Below are positions 27,378 to 38,241 of a DNA stretch of 64,000 bases, piece by piece (position 1 is the stretch's first letter; every line of letters begins with the position of its first letter). The notes beneath the pieces were generated by a model that was not told where the DNA came from, searched no databases, and saw only the letters and a program-made list of their open reading frames with translations. Where the stretch lies: positions 563,488 to 627,487 of the forward strand of contig VZRS01014158.1 in the NCBI GenBank assembly GCA_013398055.1, read 5' to 3'. Source of the stretch: Ifrita kowaldi (taxonomy: Eukaryota; Chordata; Aves; Passeriformes; Cinclosomatidae). Both the position numbers and the translations under genes were made by a program.

Positions 27378-27580
27378 TCATAGAACCATGGAATGGTTTG
27401 GGTTGGAAGGAACCTTAAAAATCGTATAGTTCCAACACCCCTCCTGTGGACAGGGACACCTTCCACCGCACCAGGTTGCTCAGAGCTCCTCCCAGCCTGG
27501 CCCTGAACACCTCCAGGGATGGGAAATCTGCAGCTTTTCTGCGCAACCCGCTCCGTATCTGGACAGTAAATTCCATGACT
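27378..27580 (-). mobile_element. CR1 LINE 3' end, truncated
   Basis: The plus strand reads TCATAGAACCATGGAATGG, then TTTGGGTTGGAAGGAACCTT, then ACAGGGACACCTTCCACC and CTGAACACCTCCAGGGATGG. This is the antisense of a CR1 3' end with the tail at the left. About 200 bp are present. The copy is close to the usual CR1 pattern up to CGCAACCCGCTCC and then fades, so the right edge is approximate. Confidence 0.93.
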
Positions 27581-30500
27581 GAATGGCTTTACACAGTTTC
27601 TGTCCCCAAACCTTTGACTAAAAAGGACTGTACCATGTCAGATATATTTCTGGATGTACTGGACTGATAAGTCTTGTTCTTTGCTTTCATGCATTGCTTT
27701 GGGCATGCTATAGAAATGTTTTACCTGGGTGCCACAAGTGCAGGGAAAAAGTGTATGCATATAAAGATGCAATCATGGAGTAATAGTAAGACATTTTTAA
27801 TAGGTTCACACAATACCTTATAATAGTGTTGCTGAAAACAGACACAAAAAGTGATTTTTTTAATCTGTCTTAACAAAATTGCAGACACATTTGAATTTGG
27901 GAAGACTGTTTGATATATGGATGATAAATTTAAAATAGGCATTAGAAGCTGCGAACAGGGCTTGATCATCCATCAAACAGACAAACCTGATGGTCTGAGA
28001 AGGCTGCTGATTTCATCAGGGTTGTGTTTGTCTGCTTTTTCTAGTTATTTCTTTCTGTGGCCAGTCACTTCTATTTTCAATGATTTATGCAGTTTCTCTT
28101 GTACTTGAAGCAGGGGGAAACAATTTCTGCAAAATCAGTGAAAGAAGCCACAAGTGCAAGGGGTCTTGCACTGAGCCCTTTGATTTAATTTTGCTGTGTT
28201 CCTCTGCCTATGGTCTGCAACATAAAATAAAAAACTTTTAAAATTGAGCAGTCTGAGTATGCTGTCACAGCATGTGGGCCACCTGACCAGTTATCCCTCA
28301 GGCCCTGACACATAAGCTTCTGTGTAAATAAACTTTGTGACTGTGTGTGGATTGATTTCAGCATCCAAAGCTAATGGAAAAAGAAAAATATTCAGCATTT
28401 TTATTATTTTTTTTTTTAAATTTTGGCACTATTTTTTTCTGCCAGAAGAAGATTATAGAAAGAGTTCATCACAAAAGTACAGACAAAAATTCAAATACTG
28501 TCTGCCTTTAAGCAGCTGAAAAATTGTATGGAACTAACCCTCATGTCCTTCTAAGCCAAGTCTCTCTAATCTTTCAAATCCAGTTCAATCTTATTATCAA
28601 CTCACTTGGTAGCATTAATAGACAAAAATGGGCATTTTGCCAAGTTTTTTTTACAACACTCAGTTTCTATTATGCCAGTTCAACTACAAATTATTTCTTT
28701 ATAAAAATTAATCATAATTAATTAATTAATAGAAGCAAAAAGACCAATTAAGATACAGTTGACTATGTTACAGCCTAAAGATATAATTAGTCTTATAAAC
28801 ATGAGAAAAGGATATTAAACACCTATATTTATACTGTGACAAATTCAAATCTACATGGCACACAGGAAATGAGCAACCAAACTCATCCAACTCTATTGGA
28901 AATGAAGGCTGATTAATTTTCAGATTGAAATACCAAAAGTAGATGATGCTAAATGGAAATCTCTTAATTCTGATTTGGATAAAGAACCATGTAACCTCTT
29001 TGCCTGCTCAGCCTGGAATGCCAAATAAATTATATCTTTCATAATTAGCACAAACCCCAAAATAAAGTGGTTATCTACTGTTAAAACACGGTTATTCTCA
29101 GCACAGCTTCTCGCAGAATGGCTTGGGCCACAGTGGGAGGGATAACATTTACAACAAACTGTTGTGCTAATGATGTCCCAGTGACCTGAGTTCAGAGCAA
29201 AGACCTGAGAATGATTTGTACTTATCTGTTGTCCCGGAACCTATTTACAACAAAAATACTGTTACCATTCATAGGGATGTAAAGAGAACTCTGATTATTT
29301 GTGTGAAGGTAACATGATTTTTGTGGACTTTTCTACAGTCTAGTAGACTTAATTCTTCAAACTGGGACATGGCCATTGCAAGTTAAACAAAGGCAGCATT
29401 CTGAAGTGCTTCTAATACCATATGAAACAAAAATTCCAGATGTATTTACCTAAAAATGCATTAAAACTAAAACATACTGCAATGAGGGACTCATGTTGTT
29501 AAAGGATGCAGTAAATCACCGCACTGAAGAAATAAGAAACATTTATTGATAAAACCAGCCTTGAGATTTGATGTCATTTATTACCAAAAAAAAAAAAGGA
29601 AAAGAAAAGAAAAATATTATTATTTCACTGGGCAGCTAGTTGTGTACCTGCCCTTCTTGCTCTTTTGTAAAAATGTTGTTGTTAGACTTAGCACAAGCTC
29701 CCAGTGATCTCATGAGGAAACTCTGTCTCATCTAGAGACGAGTTATACTCTATCAGAACAGATAAGTCAGACTTCTTGTTTTTTTATTGAGGTATCCTCA
29801 GTTCCTGCTCTCTGTCTGGCACTTCTTATGATAGAAAACAAATAGGTTTGTGGTTTCCATTGGATCAGTCCTGCAATGCTTGAAATATAAACTTTTATTA
29901 TGTACAGATGGGTAGACTTGTAGGACAACTATCATTGCTCTGTCCTGTGAAATGGTAATGGTCTGGGATGGTGACCAAGAATTCTGAGGAAACAGAGCCT
30001 AAGTGGATCTACATCCACTTATTTTGTTTGTAGTTCACAAACCCTGACATGGGTCTCTATGCTGTAGCAGCCACTTTGCTGAATAATGTGTCTGGTACTT
30101 TCATTATCTTTCCTCCTATCAAAAGACACAAGGAAAACGAAAATCCTGAAGATCTGCCATTGCAATTTTAATAAAAGCATCAACTAGTGATGTTTAGACT
30201 GAAATGGTGGGGGAAGAAGGACAGCCTGACCTGTCATGCCCAGAGCTGTATTCAGAGCTGAATGTTTCTGAAACAGTGAAAAGAGGCACCACTCCCTCAG
30301 AGATTCTCTGTTCTGAACTTATCTCAGCCACCTGCTTGCTCTCAACCAAAGCCCATCCCTTGTCTCTATGCCTTACTCCTGCAAGAGTGGTAATATCCAT
30401 CTATGTAAAGGGCAAGCTTTGAAGCTTTTGTCAATTAAACACTGCATCAGGATGTCCCCAGACTGTATAATGCTGACAGGAGCTGGTTTGAGTACCAAAA

Positions 30501-32439
30501 CTCTTATGCCTAGCTCTGCTGAGTCCCCCAGTGAAGTGCTGTGCCACCTTCCAGACCTGTGCCAGGTGATTAAATTCTTTTGCATGTACGGCACAGCCCT
30601 GTCCTGCCTGTGGAGACTGTCAATATCAGGGCAACGAGAGGTGCACACAGACTGATGCATACAGGAACATGCCCAGATCCTCATTGCACTTGGATCTTTT
30701 GGACTATCCCTAAGAAAAATCAACTTGTTTTCTTTAACCAGGTTTGTGGTCTCATGCAAGAACTGTTGCTGAACTGAAGTCATGATCACTTTCTTTGCAT
30801 GTGAATGGTTAACAGAAGTACTCTAGAAAATAACAGTGGCAACCGACCATTGGTTCTTCTGATCAGTTCTTCTTGGCTAGCTTCTCATTCTAATTAGCAC
30901 AATAATTTAACTAACAAAACTGTTAATGGATTTTTTTGTGTATGCATTTTGCCCACTCACCCCTACTTCTGTCACTGACCTAATCTCAATTGTTGGCAGT
31001 ATGTACACATTCCTTTTAGTGGATTTAACCACTATGTGTCATGGTCCATTGGGAAGAAAATTGTGTCTCATTATTCTCGATATTTAACAAAAAATGTTTA
31101 GAGTAACAACAAACCATACGAACTGCCAAAACAGAAAAGTGCAGGGCTCAGCACACTAGAAGCTCTGTCTGCAGTCTGGATTGAAGTGGAGAACTCTTTA
31201 GACTGTTCTCAACTCAGTGCCTGAACTAAAAATTGTCTGTTCTCTTCCATCAGTTTGTCTTATAAATTGGTATTTTGTTTATTCCAGGGATACACTAGGT
31301 CTTGCAATGCACTGTCAACTCAGAAATACTTTAAACAATACTATCTTGAGTGCCCAATGCAAAAACTGGCAGAAATGGCCTTCTCATTTCTGAAACATGG
31401 TCTTCTTTCAGATATACCTTCAGATCCTTAGGGTTCACTTGAGGTCCACAGAACAAGCCAAGGCAGAAGTCAGCGGCAGAAGGCGTTAGCACCAAATGTC
31501 TGCCTCCAGCTTTTTTGAAGAGGTCTGAGCATGAGTTTTCTGGCAGGAGCTTATCCGGCCAGCACTTGCTGCATGGGGAATGGGAATCTCACGCTTAATG
31601 GAAATACTTAAGTCCAGCCCATGTGTACATGGGGAGATGCTTGTGTGTTTTCAAGGATCCAGCCCAGATGGGGATGTTGGGCACTGCCCAGCAGTACCCC
31701 TTGCCATAGACTGTAAACGTTTTCTGCCACAGGCAGGCCTGGGCACTGGGAATTACCTGGATGGGATCATGCCCTCCCTGAGCAGCAACACCAGGGGCTG
31801 GGTTGTCCCTGCCTGGAACATTCCTGTGATGCACATCAGCTGTTTGGAGCAGAAAGATAAGGAACTGGTGAAAGTTCACTGATAAATCCACAGGCTGGGG
31901 AAACGGGATTTAGCTGAGCTTCTGCAGGACATTTATTAGAGTTTGTTGCACGTAAAGCAATCAAACTATTTCCAGATACAAGCCAGATATGGAAACAAGT
32001 CAGGTGCTTTTTGTGTGCTGCTGCATTTGTAGGAGCAATTCAGCAGCTCCAGTTTGGTGCTGGGTCTGCAGCGGGTGATGACCCTACAGGGTCTTTGCTG
32101 TCTTTGGAGCAGGTTTCTGCCCTGCTTGACCATTGCCTGCCCACAGCCACTGGTGGGTTGACTACAAGCCTCTCTTCCATCCGGACACCTCTCATAATGG
32201 CTATTTTCCAACTAGGAAGATACAAACATGCCAATGTGGTGCATCAAAAATAAAAGAAAGCTACCCAGTAGAAATTATACACTCACTGCATTCTTTTCCA
32301 ATTTTTGACATTATAAACCACAGAGAGTTATCTGCATCATGAAAAAGAGGAAAATATTACCGATCTTATTGCAGCGTAAGATTATGCTTATCTTTTAAGG
32401 AGAAGTTTTATTTTCATTTTACTGTGGACAGTGAGTTCC
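27581..32439. other. Non-coding stretch, nothing recognised
   Basis: No named element is visible in this AT-rich stretch. It includes an A-rich run at 29586-29615 and a dense TAATTAATTAAT cluster at about 28705-28732. Overlapping frames occur at 30.2-30.8 kb and 31.6-32.3 kb on both strands, none with a recognisable domain. Confidence 0.55.
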
Positions 32440-32615
32440 TATAGTAATGTTATGGGTGAATATTTTTTCACTTATGGAAAGCATAGTTAAACTGTGGAAC
32501 TCATTCCAATAGGAAGTTTCAGAAACCATAAATAAAAATGACTCAATAATGACAAGTTCATGACTAAAAGGCTCATCAGTGCCTGTTAAATACCCTGGTA
32601 CAAATGTAAACTCCA
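32440..32615 (+). mobile_element. Old, diverged CR1 LINE fragment
   Basis: The stretch GTGAATATTTTTTCACTT, then GTTAAACTGTGGAACTCATT and GACAAGTTCATGACTAAAAG, follows the older CR1 pattern: FF---- then VKLWNS-P, then a segment like GACAAATTCATGGAGGAAAG. One frame gives KLWNSF. The order fits a plus-strand copy that has lost its frame. Divergence is much higher than in the other CR1 copies, which suggests an ancient insertion. Both edges are uncertain. Confidence 0.5.
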
Positions 32616-33530
32616 GCTAAGCATGTTCCCAAATTTGTAACTACTAGAATGGGAGGTGTTGTGAAGCAGTTTGTAATTGCTTTGCCTTTAATTAACTCTT
32701 AAGCTGACACCTCTGATACCAGACTAGATAAAGGCTCATTCTGAGTGAGTAGAATTTTAAGTATTTGACCTTCCTCTCACATAATAACTTCACTATTTCC
32801 AAATGCAGATATTGTCATAGAAGACATAATTGCCAGAGATATTCTGTATGTGCTTCCAGGGTATGCCAAACAGGATTTGCTGAAGAGAAACCTTAGTCCA
32901 TGTCACACTTTAAAAGGGATTTTAGTGAGATATCTTTGGGAGCTGACTTTAGTTCGTACCATTCAAAAGTTTTGTCACTGACTTTTTTTCTCATTTGTCC
33001 AGAAAAGGGAGACCATTACCCTTCAAAAAGTGGTGTCTGAGACCTTATTGTGCTATGAAGAGCTACAGAGACCACATCACCTTGCTCTGGAAAAGCATAG
33101 GTGGGGTTTGAGAATATCTTGCATGGGTTAGTAGAAGACAATGGAAAGCAGACTTCAATTTCTCTAAACCCATACTAAGCTCTTACATGGAAAATAAGAC
33201 TGCAATGAGAAAGTCCGAAAGAGTAGCTCTTCCTGCCCCAGCTTTGGGAGGCCAAGGGGCTCTTGTGTCACTGATAAATTTGTTAGGTGTGACAAAGGTG
33301 AAGGTCACACACTTTGGCAAACAACTGTACTGCTTATGTGCTGCTTCAAAGAAGTTGAAGGATGTTGTGAAGGTATATGTATGTACAGAGAAATTAATCA
33401 GTATTTATAGACATAGAAGTAGATTTCTGCTAGTTACTTTTAATAAATATGAAGTTATTTTAAGAAATTTATGTTGCTATTCATAATGTAAACGAAAAGA
33501 ATGTCAATGTAATGACATGATTTAGACATT
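32616..33530. other. Non-coding spacer between CR1 copies
   Basis: The first 140 bases (GATACCAGACTAGATAAAGG) may be the decayed 3' end of the preceding old CR1. The rest shows nothing I recognise. A 99-codon plus-strand frame at 33187-33486 has no recognisable domain. Confidence 0.45.
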
Positions 33531-33660
33531 CACAGAATAGTTTCATAGAATCATAGAAGAGTTTGGGTTGGAAGGGACCTGAAAGACCATCTGGGTCCAA
33601 CCTCCCTGACATGGGCAGGGACACCTTCCACTGGAGCAGGCTGCGCAAATCTAGGCCTGT
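33531..33660 (-). mobile_element. CR1 LINE 3' end, truncated
   Basis: The plus strand reads CACAGAATAG, then CATAGAATCATAGAAGAG, TTTGGGTTGGAAGGGACCTG and GGGCAGGGACACCTTCCACT. This is a CR1 3' end on the minus strand with its octamer tail at the left. About 130 bp remain. Its truncated 5' side faces the truncated 5' side of the plus-strand CR1 that follows, so the two copies lie back to back. Confidence 0.92.
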
Positions 33661-33775
33661 CTTTCAAAGTTCTATGGTTCAACCATTTACTGACAGACAG
33701 TTACTATGGACACTCTACCAAAGCAGGAATACCCACACTGCCCCTGAGAAGGAAGCCCCACTGCAGCTGCCCAGG

Positions 33776-34404
33776 CTGAGGTGTGGTCCTGGCTGGGGAG
33801 CAGCTCTCTGGGGCTCTGGTGGGCAGCTGAGTGTGGGCAGGCCTGTGCCCTGGCAGCAGGAATGGCCAGTGGCCTCCTGGGCTGCACAAAGAGGGTCACA
33901 GCCGGTAGACTGAGAGATGGGACCTACCAGACCACATTTGGAATACTGCATCCAGTTCTCCCACTCTCTAACCCAGCAGAAGTAGGACCTCAATAGGCCA
34001 GAGTGAGTTAAATGGAGAAGTCCAGCTGTGGAGTTGAGTGGAGGAGTCCATCCTCCAGGACGGTTACGGGTTGGAGCACATGCCCTGTGAGGAAAGGATG
34101 ACCATGCACAAGTGGAGGAATCTTCAGAGATGAGATGTTCTCACATCAGCCTGTTGTGCATTTGCATTGGCTTAGCCTCAAACTGCCCCAGGGAAGGTTC
34201 AGGCTGGACATCAGGAATAATTTTTTCACTGAAAGGATGGTTAAGCATTGGAATGGGCTGCCCGGGGAAGTGGTGGAGTCACCATCCCCGTGAGTGTGAA
34301 AGAAACTGGGTGTGGCACTTACTGTTATGGTGTAGTGGACATAGTGGTGCTCGCTCAAAGATTGGAGGTCTTTTCCAACATTACTGATTCTATGATTCTG
34401 TGAT
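33776..34404 (+). mobile_element. CR1 LINE 3' region, about 630 bp
   Basis: This is the longest CR1 copy in the window. From the left: GGCTGGGGAGCAGCTCTCTG, CCTCCTGGGCTGCACAAAGA, GGAGCACATGCCCTGTGAGG, then TTCAGGCTGGACATCAGGAA. Frames read FRLDIRNNFFTERMV and KHWNGLPGEVVESP, the C-terminal part of the CR1 ORF2 reverse transcriptase protein. It closes with GGTCTTTTCCAACATTACTG and octamers ATTCTATGATTCTGTGAT. Several small deletions and frameshifts break the coding sequence. The left edge is approximate; similarity may begin near 33740. Confidence 0.93.
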
Positions 34405-37400
34405 ATTTCATATCCGCCATATTTCACCCGGATTTAGCAAAAATTAAAGGAAGTGAATGACCTCTGTAACAACATGAGAAACAAAAAATGACATTGTCAG
34501 GGGTTCTCCCTCTTGGCATGCCTGTGTGTTTTGGTCTACACTGGTGTTTCATAGCATATGTCTTACCAATGGCACAGATGCAGATATTGCGTTAGAGGTA
34601 TGACCCCATAGTTCTGTGTTCTGTTCCAGAAGGATGGAGTAGTGTCTGACATCATGTGAGGCTTCAAAAAAAGGACAAGAGCCCTAACTAATATAAAAGT
34701 TGTCAGTGTAGTCCTGAATCTGATTTCAAAGCCCTGCTGAATCTGGGATCAACAATTGCTCTGCCTGTGATTGTTACAGGTTCAAGTAAGCAAACAAACA
34801 AACAAAGAAGTAAATTACAGTTTTGATTCTCTTCCTCCCTTGAATGAAATAGCATCAAAGGGGGATCTGGTTCTGTGGCATTGCTCAGATTCCCTTACTT
34901 CTTTGTTTTCAGGAGAAATAGGACTTAGTAATAGCAATAGGTATGCAAAAAAGGAGGTAAGTGAACAGATGTGCGGAGAAAATCACTGGATAGAAATCTC
35001 CCCCTTGGGCTACTAAACATATTGTATATGAACTCCTCATAAAAGCTCTGCATCCCTTGGCTCTCTGATAGCAATTATGATCAACCTGCAACCAAGCAGC
35101 TTAAAAGACTGCTCAGCAGCTGCATTTGCTCAGAGTTCCCAGAGGCAGCCATGAGTCAGTGGAAGCAAATTTAGTCTGTGTGACTTTGCACAGCCTTCTG
35201 CTCACAATTACAATCAAGATGGATGGGAGGCACTTCTCTGATTTTTTTCCTCACAGGGGGACCCCTCTGGAGACCACACATGCACTGCTGCAGTTACAAT
35301 CCAGCAGGTCAGTATCAGGACAGAAAAGTGTGGTTAATGAATGATCCAAGATTACTGCAAGTCAGTGCAGTGTCATTATAAAAGGATGCAGAACCATGTG
35401 TAGAATTGCCCAAAAAATATTGTGGAGGCTCAATTTCCATAGAAATGTCCTGTTTTTACCACTTTCCTGCCTATTCTGGACAAAATCTGTGCTGAGAATG
35501 TCTACATATCTCCCTGCTCAATTCCAATGAACATAAAAGGAGGTTGACAGTAATCTTATTGTTATAACGCCTTTAGATTGCACTAGCACTACATCTAAAC
35601 AGCAGCCACAGGAATGGCACAGTACCCTGGCATAGGTATAATGCTGGTTTGAACCAGACTGAGGGGCAGCAGCAGGCTGGCAGACTGTGTTTAGTCAGCC
35701 TGTGTTGTGTTTTCTTCTGGGTTTTGGGCTTCTGCTGTTGGGCTGGCAGCGTGACCAGGAGTTAGGTAGGTAAATGACAATATGGGTCAAGACTGACAAA
35801 TCAGCAGTGCTGGTTTAGGGCAAGTGGGTTTCTGGCCCCTAGATCTCATTATCTCGTCACACTGGTACATAAGGAAATGAAGATTTTCTAAATTAACACA
35901 AGAAAAGAATTGGACTCACAATGGCCATGTCTCATCACACTGTGCTCTTAAAACAGGAGCTCAGCAAACAGTTAAGCTGGTTTCCAGTGGAAAACAGGTT
36001 CAGCATTATCTGTGATTGCTCCATCCTATCTTTTTTCAAATATTTTCCTATATTTTTCTGAATAATCAGGACAACAATATAGCAACGGCATATGTCACCC
36101 ACAGCAGCTAGCAACATTAGAGCTATATCACATGGAGATCATAGTGTTGCTGGCTTGAAGAGTTCCTATATTCCCTCTCCCTATCCCAAAATCTGGATGC
36201 TGGCTTGTGACCCTGGGCCACAGTGCACCATATTTCTCATTGCATATTTAGCAGCCTTGTTCCATGTTCCCACTGGGACAATTTCTTGGTTAGCTTGATA
36301 ATTTCACTGGTTAGCTCGATAAGCTGCCCAACAGCAGTACTGTGTCTAGATGTTAATATTGCCAGGGAAGTGCATTTCAGGCAAGACAATCAACTGCTAT
36401 GGGGAACTTTGGGAAGGCAGTGGGGGACTAAAATTAATAGTCCTTGGTGCAGATAGACAGCCCCTGCTGGTAGCAAGAATGCTGCTGAACATGCTGCTGA
36501 ACATGCTGCCTTTCTGTTCAGGCCTGCCTGTGTCCAATATCCTAAATAAGAACAGCATGCAGGTGTTTAGGGATGCTGCTGTTTGGTATCTAAAGCTCTT
36601 TACTAACAAGTCAGCAGGACTGTCTCCTTGGAAAGGCTGTGATTGCGGGGCCTGAAGGCAAACCTGGGACACCTCTTATTTTCCTGCTGCTGGCAAGCAG
36701 TTTAAATCCTGGATTATAAGCTCCAGGCTGGAATGGATATCTTGTGGGACTTCCACACCCCAAGACTGACTAGGAGTGCCATTGCTACTGGCACCAAAAT
36801 GAATGAAAAATATCTGTTTGTGCTGCAGTCACATATCAATCAGACTGCAGAGGAGGTTTACCCTGAATCTGTCTGTGCTCCAGATCTCAAAAGCATCTTT
36901 CATTTCCTGGTCTTTTTGGTCCAAGTCAGGAGAAATCAGACTGCTTGGACACTAACTTCTTTGAAGCACATAGAATGGTACAGTGTTTATAGTGTATCTG
37001 CTCATTAGGTAACCTGGTTTATTTGAGAGTTTCAGATATTACACAGCAGCATCCCTTACCAGCTGCCAAAGGGGAGGCTGGTCTCCCAGCCCCCACAGCA
37101 TGTCTGAAGTCAGCATCCGTCTGGTTCACCCCCCTGCCAGCTTCTCTGCTTTTGCAGTCTCAGATGGGCAGTGGCCTGCTTTCCACAGCAGGAACAGAGA
37201 GACCCCTTCTCCAGTTTAGCTGGGAACAGTCTGGAAATTCAGATGGATAGATTGTATAAACTGCTGTCCTTTGATTATTGCATTGGATAATTACTGCTAA
37301 TGCATGTCTTCCTATGGCACAGTGACATCTACAGTCCATGTTTAAAACGAGTATAGAGTGTTACCAGTGTCATAGTGTTCTACGCTTTAGGTCTGTTCTG

Positions 37401-38169
37401 CTTGAAAAGAAATGCTGCCATTGCCTTCGATATCCAAGTTCTGTACTGCAGGATGCTGACAACGCAGTGTGCTCAAGTTCTAGACCAGCAGGACATGAGC
37501 CAGCTTCAGCCTAAAAGCTCTAGGACTTGTTATTTTCATCCTGCACCTGCCTTGTGACTGTTTCCCACAATAAATACACAAGCAGGCCCTTCTTTTCTGT
37601 GTGAGTGCAGTGATGCTCAGCTCTTGCTAATGTCTGTAATGTGTCTCAGGCATTTAGCCATCACTTTCAACCCCTGCTCTTTTTTGTTCTGAAGTGTTTA
37701 CAGGTTGTTGACCAAGGCAGCCTAATTAGATGTGTTTTCTTGGAGTGTTAACCATTCCAAGGAAACTTTTTATTTCCAGCACTCCTGAGACAAGTAACCT
37801 CTCTTTGAATAACTTCCTGTATGAACTTTTCCTCCCCTCTTTCATCTGTCTAAACTTAACTTCTTGCCCTGTTTATTTGTTTATTTAACCCATCAGGCTG
37901 GGCTTTCCCCTAAGTTGTTCTGAGCCGTCTGTCATGCTTTTTGTTATATAAATACAAAGTCAGATCAAAACGTCATCTATGTAAAGTTCAGTACATTGAT
38001 CTGTTTAAAAGATAAATACAGAGAAATCTTGTGTTTCAGGTGAAACACCTGGAGCTGAACCAACTCAGACCATGGTCTGAGACACAAACAGTGATTATGT
38101 CAAAACAGCTGGGTATGGGAGATCTTTGCAGACCTTTGGTCTGGGTGCACTCTCTAGTTTTCTTCTTAC
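34405..38169. other. Non-coding stretch, nothing recognised
   Basis: No named element was recognised. A two-and-a-half-copy 12-bp tandem repeat lies at 36481-36510. Frames of 60-101 codons occur on both strands without recognisable domains. A short AAACAAACAAACAAAG run lies near 34790. Confidence 0.55.
36481..36510. repeat. 12-bp tandem repeat, about 2.5 copies
   Basis: The unit GCTGCTGAACAT occurs twice in tandem and is followed by GCTGCC. It is too short to be a satellite and is probably a small replication-slippage duplication. Confidence 0.9.
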
Positions 38170-38241
38170 CTCGTATCAAATTGAAGTTGGGAAAGTCAAT
38201 ATTTTCCTCACCATCTTCCAGAGCTTGATTTCTCACAGGTC
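38170..38241 (-). CDS. Candidate internal exon, 72 nt, unidentified product
   Basis: On the minus strand a pyrimidine-rich acceptor (CTATTTCCCTGATGTTAG) is followed by a 72-nt open segment and a strong donor, CGAG|GTAAGAAG. In the open frame the segment starts with two bases of a codon and ends with one, so it is a symmetric phase 1-1 exon that could be skipped without a frameshift. The translation has a mixed, soluble-protein composition (for example ALEDGEENIDFPNFNLIRG), unlike the low-complexity chance frames around it. I do not recognise the protein. No partner exon was identified nearby, which would require a large-intron gene on the minus strand. Chance is quite possible: a few strong donors are expected in 128 kb of two-strand sequence. 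Confidence 0.25.
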
